Assembly: GCA_036480335.1 (NCBI GenBank)
Contig: JAZGGH010000128.1
Coordinates: 1-18,089 of the forward strand
From: JAZGER01 sp036480335
GTDB taxonomy: Bacteria > Pseudomonadota > Gammaproteobacteria > DSM-19610
Direction of reading: 5' to 3'
Length of the DNA stretch: 18,089 bases
In this document: positions 1-5,655 of the stretch, in pieces
Position numbering within the stretch: the first letter of the stretch is position 1
How the letters are laid out: the number at the start of each line of letters is the position of its first letter
The notes under the pieces: generated by a model
Told to the model about the DNA's origin: nothing
Seen by the model: the letters and a program-made list of their open reading frames with translations, nothing else
The model's database searches: none
Program-made: the position numbers and the translations under genes

Positions 1-191
1 CAGAAATGACCAGCGAAGCGGCGCTGGGCAAAGGGGGTTATTTCGAAAAAATGGCTTTGGTACAAACACAGGACCGTGATGAGGCGCAGACCAAAGTCAT
101 TATGCCGAAGAAGAAGCCAGTGAAAAAGTCTGAAAAAACGGGCAAAAATTCTGTTGCCGTAGAAAATGCAGAAAAAACGACCGCCCCCTAA
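1..191 (+). CDS. C-terminal fragment of an unidentified protein
   Basis: The reading frame is already open at the first base and stops at TAA 189-191, so only the last 62 or so residues are present and the true start lies upstream of the window. The visible part begins with a neutral segment containing GKGGYFEKM. It ends in a low-complexity tail rich in lysine, with clusters such as KKKPVKK and KKSEKTGK. A Met codon occurs at position 6 but has no visible Shine-Dalgarno, and the frame is open before it, so it is probably internal. A terminator hairpin follows about 20 bases after the stop, so this is the last gene of its transcript. I do not recognise the family. The basic tail could bind nucleic acid or membrane, but nothing in the fragment proves this. 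Confidence 0.55.
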   Translation, partial: EMTSEAALGKGGYFEKMALVQTQDRDEAQTKVIMPKKKPVKKSEKTGKNSVAVENAEKTTAP

Positions 192-211
192 GAGTTGATA
201 ATGTGTCAGGC

Positions 212-241
212 AAAAGAGCGGCCACTGGCCGCCGTTTTATT
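212..241 (+). terminator. Rho-independent terminator after the first gene
   Basis: A perfect 6-bp GC stem (gcggcc 218-223, ggccgc 227-232) closes a 3-base loop. It is preceded by four A (212-215) and followed by a T-rich run (235-241). It lies between the upstream partial gene and the di-heme cytochrome gene and separates their transcripts. Confidence 0.8.
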
Positions 242-262
242 TCGATAGGGTGAAATCTCGAC

Positions 263-1420
263 ATGAACAATCTAATTCAGAATCTGTTGTCGCTGCTGGT
301 TTTATGCCCCCCATTGATGGTATTAGCTGCGGATAAAAAGCCGCTTCCCACAGCAAAACTTGAGCCCTTGCAACAAGGAGTAGTCGATGACATCAGAAAT
401 GACAGGCAATTTGATGCGCTGGCAGCATTGGGCGAAAGGCTCTTCAATGACACTTCGCTGTCGGTACCGGCTGGACAGTCCTGCGCGAGTTGTCATGATG
501 TTGCAAACAGTTTTGTCGAGCCGGATAGCCAGTTTCCAACATCACAGGGTGCACTGGGTAAGAAGACCTTCGGAAGACGAAATGCACCAACTATTCGTTA
601 TGCCGCCTATATCCCTGCAGCACAGGAAGTTAAGATTGGCGAATCGTCAAGAAGTTTTTTCGTCGGCGGGCAGTTCTGGGATGGACGCGCTATAAACCTG
701 GTGGAGCAGGCCAAAGGCCCTTTCCTTGACTCTCTGGAAATGAACCAGCCAGATGCTGCTTCCGTGGTTCGTGCTGTACAGGCCACTCCTTATGCTCCGG
801 CATTTGAAAATGTGTTCGGTGCAGGGATTTTTAACGACCCGGATAAAGCCTATAACGCAATAGCTCGAGCCATTGCTGCTTTCGAATTGACGCCGGCAAT
901 TTCACCCTTTAATGCTAAATACGATGCGGTAAAAAAAGGTGAGGAGAAATTTACCCCACAGGAGGCCCGCGGCGAGCACCTGTTTCACAATAAAGCGCAG
1001 TGCGCACGATGCCATTTTACACCGGAACATTTCGGCCCTCAGGTATTTTCAACCTTCCAGTACTTTAATATCGGTACACCTGCGAACCCCAAAAATCGCT
1101 TTTTGGACGAACAGCCCAGATTTGTCGATCCCGGCCGAGCAGAAGTCACCGGCAAGAACTCCGATAAAGGATTGTTTCGCATCCCGACACTCAGAAACGT
1201 GGCGCTGACCGCACCGTATTTACATAATGGTGTATTTGCTACCCTGGAAGACGTGGTCAAATTTTATAATCAGGGTGGGGATGCTGCAGAAATAGCGGCT
1301 ACTGTGACCGATGATGGGTTTTATAACACCGGCATTACGATCAAGGATCAGGATATCGTTGATATTATCGCATTCCTTAAAACGCTTACCGACCGTGACG
1401 AAACCATAGTACAGAAATAA
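263..1420 (+). CDS. Di-heme cytochrome c peroxidase / MauG-family protein
   Basis: The 385-residue protein starts with a Sec signal peptide (hydrophobic residues about 4-22, probable cleavage after LAA), so it is periplasmic. It has two heme c motifs: CASCH (Cys74, Cys77, His78) and CARCH (Cys247, Cys250, His251). This is the two-domain layout of the CcpA/MauG family, in which one heme transfers electrons and the other reacts with hydrogen peroxide. Near the C-terminus, APYLHNGVFATLEDVVKFYNQGG matches the family segment that carries the axial ligand of the second heme. Where classical peroxidases have Met, this protein appears to have Tyr335, as in MauG-type proteins. That alignment was made by eye. 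A GGGTGA-like ribosome site precedes the ATG. The gene probably forms an operon with the small gene 11 bases downstream. No mau genes are in view, so the substrate is unknown. It could be a peroxidase or a protein- or small-molecule-oxidising MauG relative. Confidence 0.88.
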   Translation: MNNLIQNLLSLLVLCPPLMVLAADKKPLPTAKLEPLQQGVVDDIRNDRQFDALAALGERLFNDTSLSVPAGQSCASCHDVANSFVEPDSQFPTSQGALGKKTFGRRNAPTIRYAAYIPAAQEVKIGESSRSFFVGGQFWDGRAINLVEQAKGPFLDSLEMNQPDAASVVRAVQATPYAPAFENVFGAGIFNDPDKAYNAIARAIAAFELTPAISPFNAKYDAVKKGEEKFTPQEARGEHLFHNKAQCARCHFTPEHFGPQVFSTFQYFNIGTPANPKNRFLDEQPRFVDPGRAEVTGKNSDKGLFRIPTLRNVALTAPYLHNGVFATLEDVVKFYNQGGDAAEIAATVTDDGFYNTGITIKDQDIVDIIAFLKTLTDRDETIVQK

Positions 1421-1431
1421 AGAGGATAAAA

Positions 1432-1701
1432 ATGGATTACAATGATAAAAGCTTTAATGGCGAAGAGGTGTATCTGGACGATAACCGATATACCGATTGC
1501 AGTTTTCATAACTGCACCCTGATCTACGGCGGCGGTGAATCAGGTGGTTTCAGCAATTGCCAGTTCAGTGAAAGCAAGTGGGGATTCAATGGTTCCGCAT
1601 CCAACACTATCGAATTTCTGACTTTTCTCTATCAGCAAATGGACAATGGTGGACGAGCATCAGTTGAATATATTTTTGAAAAAATTCGCAGCAATCAATA
1701 A
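1432..1701 (+). CDS. Small hypothetical protein with Cys/Phe repeat pattern
   Basis: This 89-residue protein is preceded by a clear AGAGG Shine-Dalgarno 6 bases before the ATG. It begins 11 bases after the di-heme cytochrome stop, so the two are probably co-transcribed. It has no signal peptide and is likely cytoplasmic. Residues about 18-52 show a spaced pattern (YTDCSFHNCTLIYGGG, then FSNCQFSESKWGF) that resembles a short, degenerate pentapeptide-like beta-helix turn. The C-terminal half (NTIEFLTFLYQQM..YIFEKIR) looks helical. Similar short proteins annotated only as hypothetical exist in proteobacteria, as far as I recall. The function is unknown and nothing ties it to heme. The complete C-terminal helix argues that the gene is intact. 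Confidence 0.72.
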   Translation: MDYNDKSFNGEEVYLDDNRYTDCSFHNCTLIYGGGESGGFSNCQFSESKWGFNGSASNTIEFLTFLYQQMDNGGRASVEYIFEKIRSNQ

Positions 1702-1719
1702 CCGAGCTGACCGACTATC

Positions 1720-1758
1720 GCATGCGCAACAATTCCTGTTATTGGATGTTGCGCATGC
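1720..1758. repeat. 12-bp perfect inverted repeat between convergent genes
   Basis: The arms gcatgcgcaaca (1720-1731) and tgttgcgcatgc (1747-1758) are perfectly complementary around a 15-base spacer. The repeat lies between the stop of the small plus-strand gene (1701) and the stop of the minus-strand PEP-CTERM gene (1769). It could act as a bidirectional transcript end. Neither side has a T-run, so it is not a textbook intrinsic terminator. It could instead be an mRNA-stabilising stem or a small repeat element. Confidence 0.7.
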
Positions 1759-1768
1759 AACTGCAGCT

Positions 1769-2551
1769 TTACACTGACCGACGACCCTTTCTAAGGCCTA
1801 AAAGGCTGAACAAGCCACTGGCTAACAACCAGAAGGCAGCCGGTACTGGCACTGCACTCACGTCGCCGTTACGGACGGGCAGCACGAAAGCATCAGAAGT
1901 TTTGCGTTTATCTGTCTGGATAGCAAAGTCTGTCCGAAAAAACCACTGTCTGCTGTCATCCCCGGCCAATGGCGTTCCCGACCAGTAACCATTTATCGCC
2001 AATCCTATGTTTGAAAACTTTGCAAATTCTACAGGATCAGCTGTTGCTCCTGTGGCTCGACTAGACTTATCAACATCAAATATTCCATAAAACAGGTGTC
2101 CCAGTTCGCTACCGGTACAAATAACCCGAGAATCATCCCGTAGCGATCCATCCGTGTTTGCGCAACTCGAATCCGGTATCAGCGTAGTTGGCAAGCGCCA
2201 GTCATTAAAACCCAGATAGCCTGTTCCACCATCCGCATTCATGGCATCAATAAAATGTAGGGCTGCGCCAAAATCCATCGTCCCGCGAGGGCCGCCAACA
2301 GTATTATTGAAATTGATACGTTCAGACTGAGCGGCCGCACCCGGATCAAGCGGGTGATTACCCAAATCTGTATCGTATCTTAAACCAAAGCTGTTACTTG
2401 CTACCAGGTTTGCATCAGCCAGCCAGGTAATATCACGCTCGGTATCATAGAGCGCCTGACCGCCCAGTCGTGACAGCAGCGCTGCATCTGCGGACGCGAA
2501 TCCAAGGCTCAGTATACAGGCGCTGACAGCGCCTAACGATTGTTTGTTCAT
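1769..2551 (-). CDS. Secreted Lcl/DUF1566-type protein with PEP-CTERM-like (VPVPA) sorting tail
   Basis: The 260-residue protein has an N-terminal signal peptide (residues 1-23, ending ASADA). Its middle region has features of the Lcl C-terminal/DUF1566 fold: LYDTERDITWLADANL near residues 34-49, a GFNDWRLPT motif near 114-122, a YWSGT motif and a final VLPVRNG. The last 28 residues form a sorting tail: VPVPAAFWLLASGL, more hydrophobic residues, then a basic end KGRR. This is the three-part layout of PEP-CTERM/VPLPA-CTERM signals, which exosortases recognise and cleave. No exosortase gene is in the window. A strong ribosome site (aaggagag) stands about 7 bases before the ATG. The likely fate is processing at the inner membrane and export to the surface or an extracellular matrix. 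Binding or structural function is unknown. The gene stands alone on the minus strand and converges on the small gene upstream. Confidence 0.87.
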   Translation of the reverse strand: MNKQSLGAVSACILSLGFASADAALLSRLGGQALYDTERDITWLADANLVASNSFGLRYDTDLGNHPLDPGAAAQSERINFNNTVGGPRGTMDFGAALHFIDAMNADGGTGYLGFNDWRLPTTLIPDSSCANTDGSLRDDSRVICTGSELGHLFYGIFDVDKSSRATGATADPVEFAKFSNIGLAINGYWSGTPLAGDDSRQWFFRTDFAIQTDKRKTSDAFVLPVRNGDVSAVPVPAAFWLLASGLFSLLGLRKGRRSV

Positions 2552-2577
2552 TTAACTACTCTCCTTTTTTAGGGTAA

Positions 2578-2594
2578 TGCTTCATAATCAAGCA
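2578..2594. promoter_or_regulatory. Operator-like palindrome upstream of the PEP-CTERM gene
   Basis: The sequence tgcttcataatcaagca is a near-perfect palindrome of 17 bases. Its 5-bp outer arms and 2 inner pairs match, with one C-C mismatch. It lies 27 bases upstream of the PEP-CTERM start codon on its minus-strand transcript. It could be a repressor site or a 5' leader hairpin. The intergenic region 2552-2749 shows no gene, and no convincing -35/-10 pair could be assigned on either strand. Confidence 0.3.
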
Positions 2595-2749
2595 TATATC
2601 GACCCTCCATACAGAAAGCTTACAAATTGGAAAACAACAGCCAAAATCAGTACCAGTGCGCATATTTGCTCTTAACCTGGCAGACAGGCGGCCGATCAAA
2701 GGCTATACTTCCGATATTTTTATAGCATCTGGCTAGACAGGGTCTTTAT

Positions 2750-3331
2750 ATGAGAGATAAGTTAGTATTTCAGGCGGGTGTTCAACATAGCAGAAGGCGG
2801 TTTTTAAGGTCGGCTACCGGCCTGCTTCTGACTGCTGGGACATTGCCGACGTTGGCACGTGCCAGGACTAGTATCGGCGCTGAAAAAGATCGTATTTTGC
2901 AGTTTCATAACCTGCACACAGGTGAAAAAATCAGAGCAACCATCTGGGCTGAAGGTGAATACCAGATGGATGAGCTTCAGCAGATTAATACCGTATTACG
3001 AGATTTCAGGACTGGAGACGTTCACCCGATAGACAGGGAATTACTCGAAATGCTTTGCAGCCTGCAGGAAAAGGTACAGATTGCCGGTCCTTTCAATGTT
3101 ATTTCCGGGTATCGTTCCCCGGCAACCAATGAAAAGCTGCGGACCAAATCCAGCGGCGTGGCAAAGAAGAGTTTCCACATGCAGGGCAGGGCAATTGATA
3201 TCAACTTGCCTGGCTGCGATTTGTCCAGTTTATGTGATGCGGCCGTTTCGCTGCAAAAGGGCGGCGTAGGTTATTACCCCAAATCCAACTTTATTCATGT
3301 TGATACCGGCAGGGTTCGGCGCTGGGGCTGA
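2750..3331 (+). CDS. mepK: Tat-exported MepK-like (YcbK/DUF882, peptidase M15-type) murein endopeptidase
   Basis: This 193-residue protein has a twin-arginine signal, SRRRFLRS at residues 14-21, followed by a hydrophobic stretch (22-30) and a probable cleavage near ARA (36-38), so it should be exported folded to the periplasm. The catalytic domain carries the LAS/M15-type zinc motif: SGYRSPATN (119-127), His143 and Asp150 in SFHMQGRAIDINLPG, and His183-x-Asp185 in FIHVDTG. In E. coli, MepK cleaves peptidoglycan cross-links and helps insert new material during growth, and that role is inferred here. The length and the RRWG end match the family. The start codon follows an AGGGT element by about 7 bases. 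The gene is monocistronic, and the SRP RNA gene starts about 75 bases later. In gammaproteobacteria the gene often sits beside an L,D-transpeptidase, but none is present here. Confidence 0.88.
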   Translation: MRDKLVFQAGVQHSRRRFLRSATGLLLTAGTLPTLARARTSIGAEKDRILQFHNLHTGEKIRATIWAEGEYQMDELQQINTVLRDFRTGDVHPIDRELLEMLCSLQEKVQIAGPFNVISGYRSPATNEKLRTKSSGVAKKSFHMQGRAIDINLPGCDLSSLCDAAVSLQKGGVGYYPKSNFIHVDTGRVRRWG

Positions 3332-3337
3332 TTCCCT

Positions 3338-3360
3338 GATCCCTGGTCAAGCAGGGTATC
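3338..3360 (+). terminator. Possible weak terminator after mepK
   Basis: The stem gat-ccctg (3338-3345) pairs with caggg-t-atc (3352-3360) around the loop gtcaag, with one bulge. It starts seven bases after the mepK stop. No T-run follows, so termination by this hairpin is uncertain. Confidence 0.35.
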
Positions 3361-3366
3361 ATCACC

Positions 3367-3395
3367 CTGTTATTTGTTCGCCATCTTGTTACAAT
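3367..3395 (+). promoter_or_regulatory. Candidate promoter of the 4.5S RNA gene
   Basis: A good -10 hexamer, tacaat (3390-3395), stands 11 bases before the paired 5' end of the SRP RNA. The best -35 at 17 bp spacing is the poor ctgtta (3367-3372). The assignment rests on the -10 and its position relative to the RNA. Confidence 0.4.
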
Positions 3396-3406
3396 ACCCT
3401 CTTTAT

Positions 3407-3518
3407 GGTGACCTGTGCTGGTCCCCTCGCGACAATAATCTGTGAACCCGGTCAGACCTGGAAGGGAGCAGCCGCAGCAGTGGACTTGGGCGCCGGGGTG
3501 TGGCTGGTATGGGTTGCC
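3407..3518 (+). ncRNA. ffs: 4.5S RNA, bacterial small signal recognition particle RNA
   Basis: The conserved apical domain is present: GGTCAG (3450-3455), a GGAA tetraloop (3460-3463) closed by cct/ggg, and AGCAGCC (3467-3473). These are the elements that bind Ffh. The ends close a long helix: ggtgacctgtgctggt (from 3407) pairs with gctggtatgggttgcc (to 3518) using Watson-Crick and many G-U pairs. This gives about 112 nt, close to the 114 nt of E. coli 4.5S RNA. The exact ends are estimated from the helix. An alternative register using tttatgg/ccataaa would extend it to about 3402-3526. The RNA works with Ffh and FtsY to target nascent inner-membrane proteins. It lies immediately upstream of dnaX, an arrangement also known from Bacillus and many other bacteria. 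Confidence 0.93.
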
Positions 3519-3551
3519 TCCATAAAATTCCCATAAGACAGACGGTTATTT

Positions 3552-5144
3552 ATGAGCTATACAGTCCTGGCACGACAATGGCGACCGGGAAAATTCAGCG
3601 AAATGATCGGCCAGACACATGTTCTACAGGCATTGATTAACGCGCTGGATAATGATCGTTTGCATCATGCTTATCTGTTTACTGGAACGCGCGGTGTCGG
3701 CAAGACTACAGTCGCGCGTATCTTTGCAAAGTCCCTTAATTGTGAAAGTGGCGTCAGTGCCGAACCCTGTGGCCAGTGCAGCGCCTGCACAGAAATTGAT
3801 GAAGGGCGATTTGTTGATCTGATAGAAGTGGATGCGGCATCCCGTACCAAGGTGGAAGATACTCGTGAGCTGCTGGACAATGTGCAATACCAGCCAACAA
3901 GGGGCCGCTATAAGGTTTATCTGATTGACGAAGTTCATATGCTGTCTACGCACAGTTTTAATGCCCTGCTGAAAACGCTTGAAGAACCACCCCCGCATGT
4001 GAAATTTCTGTTGGCGACCACAGATCCACATAAACTCTTGCCAACAGTACTTTCTCGCTGCTTGCAATTTAATTTGAAACGCCTGTCACGGGCTGAAATT
4101 AGCGGTTATCTGGAGAAAGTGCTTGGCGAAGAAAAAATCGAATTCGAAGCGCCGGCCATTCAATTACTGGCAAAAGCGGCTGATGGCAGCATGCGCGATG
4201 CGCTGAGTTTACTCGATCAGGCAATTGCCTTTGGCGGTGGTGCAGTGGCTGAGGCGACAGTACGAACCATGCTGGGCAGTATTGAGCAGAGCAAGGTTGT
4301 CGCGGTTCTTGATGCTCTGGCCAATCAGGATGCGCCTGCTTTAATGGAAAGTGTCGGGGATGTTGCCGAACATCTGGGGGATTTTGCAGGGCTGCTTGCA
4401 GATGTGCTGACAATGTTGCAACGAATCGCTATTGCCCAGGCGATTCCCGACAAAGTGGATTCTGAAATGGATGAGCGAGAAGCCATTCTTGATCTGGCCG
4501 GGCGGATGTCATCTGAAGATGTGCAGCTTTATTATCAGACGGGATTGATTGGTCGACGTGATCTGTCACTATCGCCGGATGCACGTGGCGGTCTGGAAAT
4601 GGTGCTATTACGGATGCTGGCGTTTCGTCCGGCCGCAGTATCGGCCAGACCTGTAAAGAAGGTAGCACTACAGGCATCTACACCACAAGCATCTACACCT
4701 GGCAGCGTTAAAAAGACAATGCCAGCTAAAAAACTGCAACCGGTATCGGCAGCAACAGCGTCTGATACCGATGGCTGGCATGCATTACTGGATCAGTTGA
4801 AGCTGTCCGGCATGCTCAGAGAACTCGCTATGAACTGTGCCTGCCAATCAAAAAATGATGACCAATGGAAACTGCTGTTAGCAAAATCACACGCACAGTT
4901 GTTCAGCAGTGAGCGGCAAAAACGCCTGCAGACGATGGTTAGCGATGCACTGGGCAGACCGGTACAGTTAAACATTGAAGTATTGGATAATAGTGTTGAT
5001 TCACCTGCAGCGAAACATCGTCAGGAAGTAGATGCCAGACAGGCGCAGGCGGTTGCTGAAATTCAGCAGGATCCGAATGTGCAGGCTATTAAAGAAGTCT
5101 TTGGTGCAACTGTACATGAGAATTCGATACGACCCGTTGATTAA
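3552..5144 (+). CDS. dnaX: DNA polymerase III subunit tau (and possibly gamma), clamp-loader ATPase
   Basis: The 530-residue protein has the complete DnaX AAA+ module. Walker A is GTRGVGKTT (45-53), four cysteines for structural zinc are Cys64, Cys73, Cys76 and Cys79, Walker B is VYLIDEVHM (122-130), and the SRC sensor/arginine-finger motif is at 168-170. Domain III follows to about residue 365. A Pro/Ala/Lys-rich linker (about 365-405) includes a QASTPQASTP tandem repeat. The last 125 residues are a shortened tau-specific region expected to contact DnaE. E. coli tau is 643 residues, so the linker is compressed here. The product loads the beta clamp and couples polymerases at the fork. It starts the dnaX-ybaB-recR operon, with ybaB 27 bases after its stop. 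A possible frameshift signal for a gamma form lies at 4728-4770. The start codon has only a weak ribosome site. Confidence 0.96.
   Translation: MSYTVLARQWRPGKFSEMIGQTHVLQALINALDNDRLHHAYLFTGTRGVGKTTVARIFAKSLNCESGVSAEPCGQCSACTEIDEGRFVDLIEVDAASRTKVEDTRELLDNVQYQPTRGRYKVYLIDEVHMLSTHSFNALLKTLEEPPPHVKFLLATTDPHKLLPTVLSRCLQFNLKRLSRAEISGYLEKVLGEEKIEFEAPAIQLLAKAADGSMRDALSLLDQAIAFGGGAVAEATVRTMLGSIEQSKVVAVLDALANQDAPALMESVGDVAEHLGDFAGLLADVLTMLQRIAIAQAIPDKVDSEMDEREAILDLAGRMSSEDVQLYYQTGLIGRRDLSLSPDARGGLEMVLLRMLAFRPAAVSARPVKKVALQASTPQASTPGSVKKTMPAKKLQPVSAATASDTDGWHALLDQLKLSGMLRELAMNCACQSKNDDQWKLLLAKSHAQLFSSERQKRLQTMVSDALGRPVQLNIEVLDNSVDSPAAKHRQEVDARQAQAVAEIQQDPNVQAIKEVFGATVHENSIRPVD
4671..4700 (+). repeat. 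Two-copy 15-bp tandem repeat in the dnaX linker
   Basis: Codons for QASTP occur twice in a row (4671-4685 and 4686-4700), and gcatctacacc is identical in both copies. The repeat keeps the frame and falls in the flexible linker between clamp-loader core and tau tail, where length changes are tolerated. Confidence 0.8.
4728..4770 (+). promoter_or_regulatory. Candidate -1 ribosomal frameshift signal in dnaX
   Basis: Six A residues (4728-4733) form two Lys codons (AAA AAA, residues 393-394). Seven bases later a perfect 7-bp stem begins: cggtatc 4741-4747 pairs with gataccg 4764-4770 around a 16-base loop. A -1 shift at the A-run would add about ten residues and stop at TGA 4763-4765, giving a gamma-like protein of about 404 residues. 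The spacing matches known stimulators. The heptamer is T AAA AAA rather than the E. coli A AAA AAG, and no upstream Shine-Dalgarno-like stimulator is evident, so efficiency is doubtful. Confidence 0.4.
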
Positions 5145-5171
5145 GACGGTACTAATTAAAGAGGAAACAGT

Positions 5172-5495
5172 ATGAAAGGTGGATTGGGTAACCTGATGAA
5201 ACAGGCGCAACAGATGCAGGCTGATATGCAGAAGGCGCAGGAAGAAATTGCCAGCATGGAGATGCAGGGTGAGTCTGGTGGCGGGCTGGTCAAAGTTACT
5301 ATGAATGGTCGCCATGAAGTTAAGCGCATTAGCATTGATGACAGTCTGTTGGCGGATGATAAAGACATGCTCGAAGACCTGGTGGCCGCTGCCGTGAATG
5401 ATGTGGTACACAAACTGGAATCAGAATCACAGTCACGTATGTCAGGTATGACCTCTGGTCTGAATCTGCCGCCGGGGATGAAATTGCCATTTTAA
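5172..5495 (+). CDS. ybaB: YbaB/EbfC family nucleoid-associated protein
   Basis: The 107-residue protein has the full YbaB layout. A long N-terminal helix rich in Gln, Met and Ala (LMKQAQQMQADMQKAQEEI, residues 8-26) is followed by a small beta-sheet region (GGGLVKVTMNGRHEVKRISID) and a C-terminal helix (EDLVAAAVNDVVHKLES). A Gly/Met/Pro-rich tail ends in LPPGMKLPF. The family forms tweezer-like dimers that bind and bridge DNA. The start follows an AGAGGA ribosome site by 8 bases. The gene lies 27 bases after dnaX, the usual dnaX-ybaB-recR order, which hints at a link to replication or repair. There is nothing unusual in the gene itself, but a mobile element begins 18 bases after its stop. 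Confidence 0.96.
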   Translation: MKGGLGNLMKQAQQMQADMQKAQEEIASMEMQGESGGGLVKVTMNGRHEVKRISIDDSLLADDKDMLEDLVAAAVNDVVHKLESESQSRMSGMTSGLNLPPGMKLPF

Positions 5496-5513
5496 ACAGG
5501 TACGTTATCTTAT

Positions 5514-5654
5514 GGGTACCTCTATTAATAGTCTTTTCGCCCGATTTCTGCGTTGGATGAATTTTTGCGATCCTCATGTATGCCATATACACTGCGGTTC
5601 TCAAAATTCTTCCGTCTTGAACTCAGACGAAAATCCTAATTAATAGAGGTACCC
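5514..5654. mobile_element. MITE-like palindromic element inserted between ybaB and recR
   Basis: The element has perfect 16-bp terminal inverted repeats: gggtacctctattaat (5514-5529) and attaatagaggtaccc (5639-5654). Similarity continues inward (ttttcg, ga, ttc, gga, gaatttt, gtat matched in order on the opposite strand), so all 141 bp form one long imperfect palindrome. The bases TAT flank both ends (5511-5513 and 5655-5657), consistent with a 3-bp target duplication. It contains no transposase, so it would need an enzyme acting in trans. Removing the element and one TAT rejoins ybaB to recR with a 16-base gap. The left junction has recreated an ATG (5512) that opens a 43-codon frame through the element to TAA 5641-5643, probably without function. 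The right end contributes AGAGG as the recR ribosome site. Confidence 0.85.
5646..5650 (+). promoter_or_regulatory. recR ribosome-binding site supplied by the element end
   Basis: AGAGG(T) stands six bases before the recR ATG and lies wholly inside the right terminal repeat. In a read-through transcript it can pair with CCTCT (5519-5523) of the left repeat, which would mask it. Confidence 0.6.
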
Positions 5655-5655
5655 T

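Noticed and set aside
2595..2749. Sigma-54 promoter upstream of the PEP-CTERM gene
   Set aside because: A TTGGC segment on the minus strand lacks the GC at the proper 10-base spacing, so the -24/-12 rule fails.
3297..3536. 79-codon plus-strand frame across the 4.5S RNA gene
   Set aside because: It overlaps the mepK end and the structured RNA, so the open frame is incidental.
3624..4067. 147-codon minus-strand frame within dnaX
   Set aside because: It lies entirely opposite the conserved AAA+ core of dnaX, and its sequence is not protein-like (many Cys, Trp and Gln runs).
4709..4715. T AAA AAG as the dnaX slip site
   Set aside because: P-site tRNA would have to re-pair with TAA, and no hairpin starts at the usual distance. 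The second A-run is a better candidate.
5001..5411. 136-codon minus-strand frame opposite the dnaX end and ybaB
   Set aside because: It spans two well-supported genes in antisense and has no ribosome site or recognisable domain.
5617..5644. Promoter inside the MITE (TTGAAC, 16 bp, ATTAAT)
   Set aside because: Both hexamers match only 4 of 6, and transcription would begin about five bases before the recR start. Possible but too weak to list as a feature.
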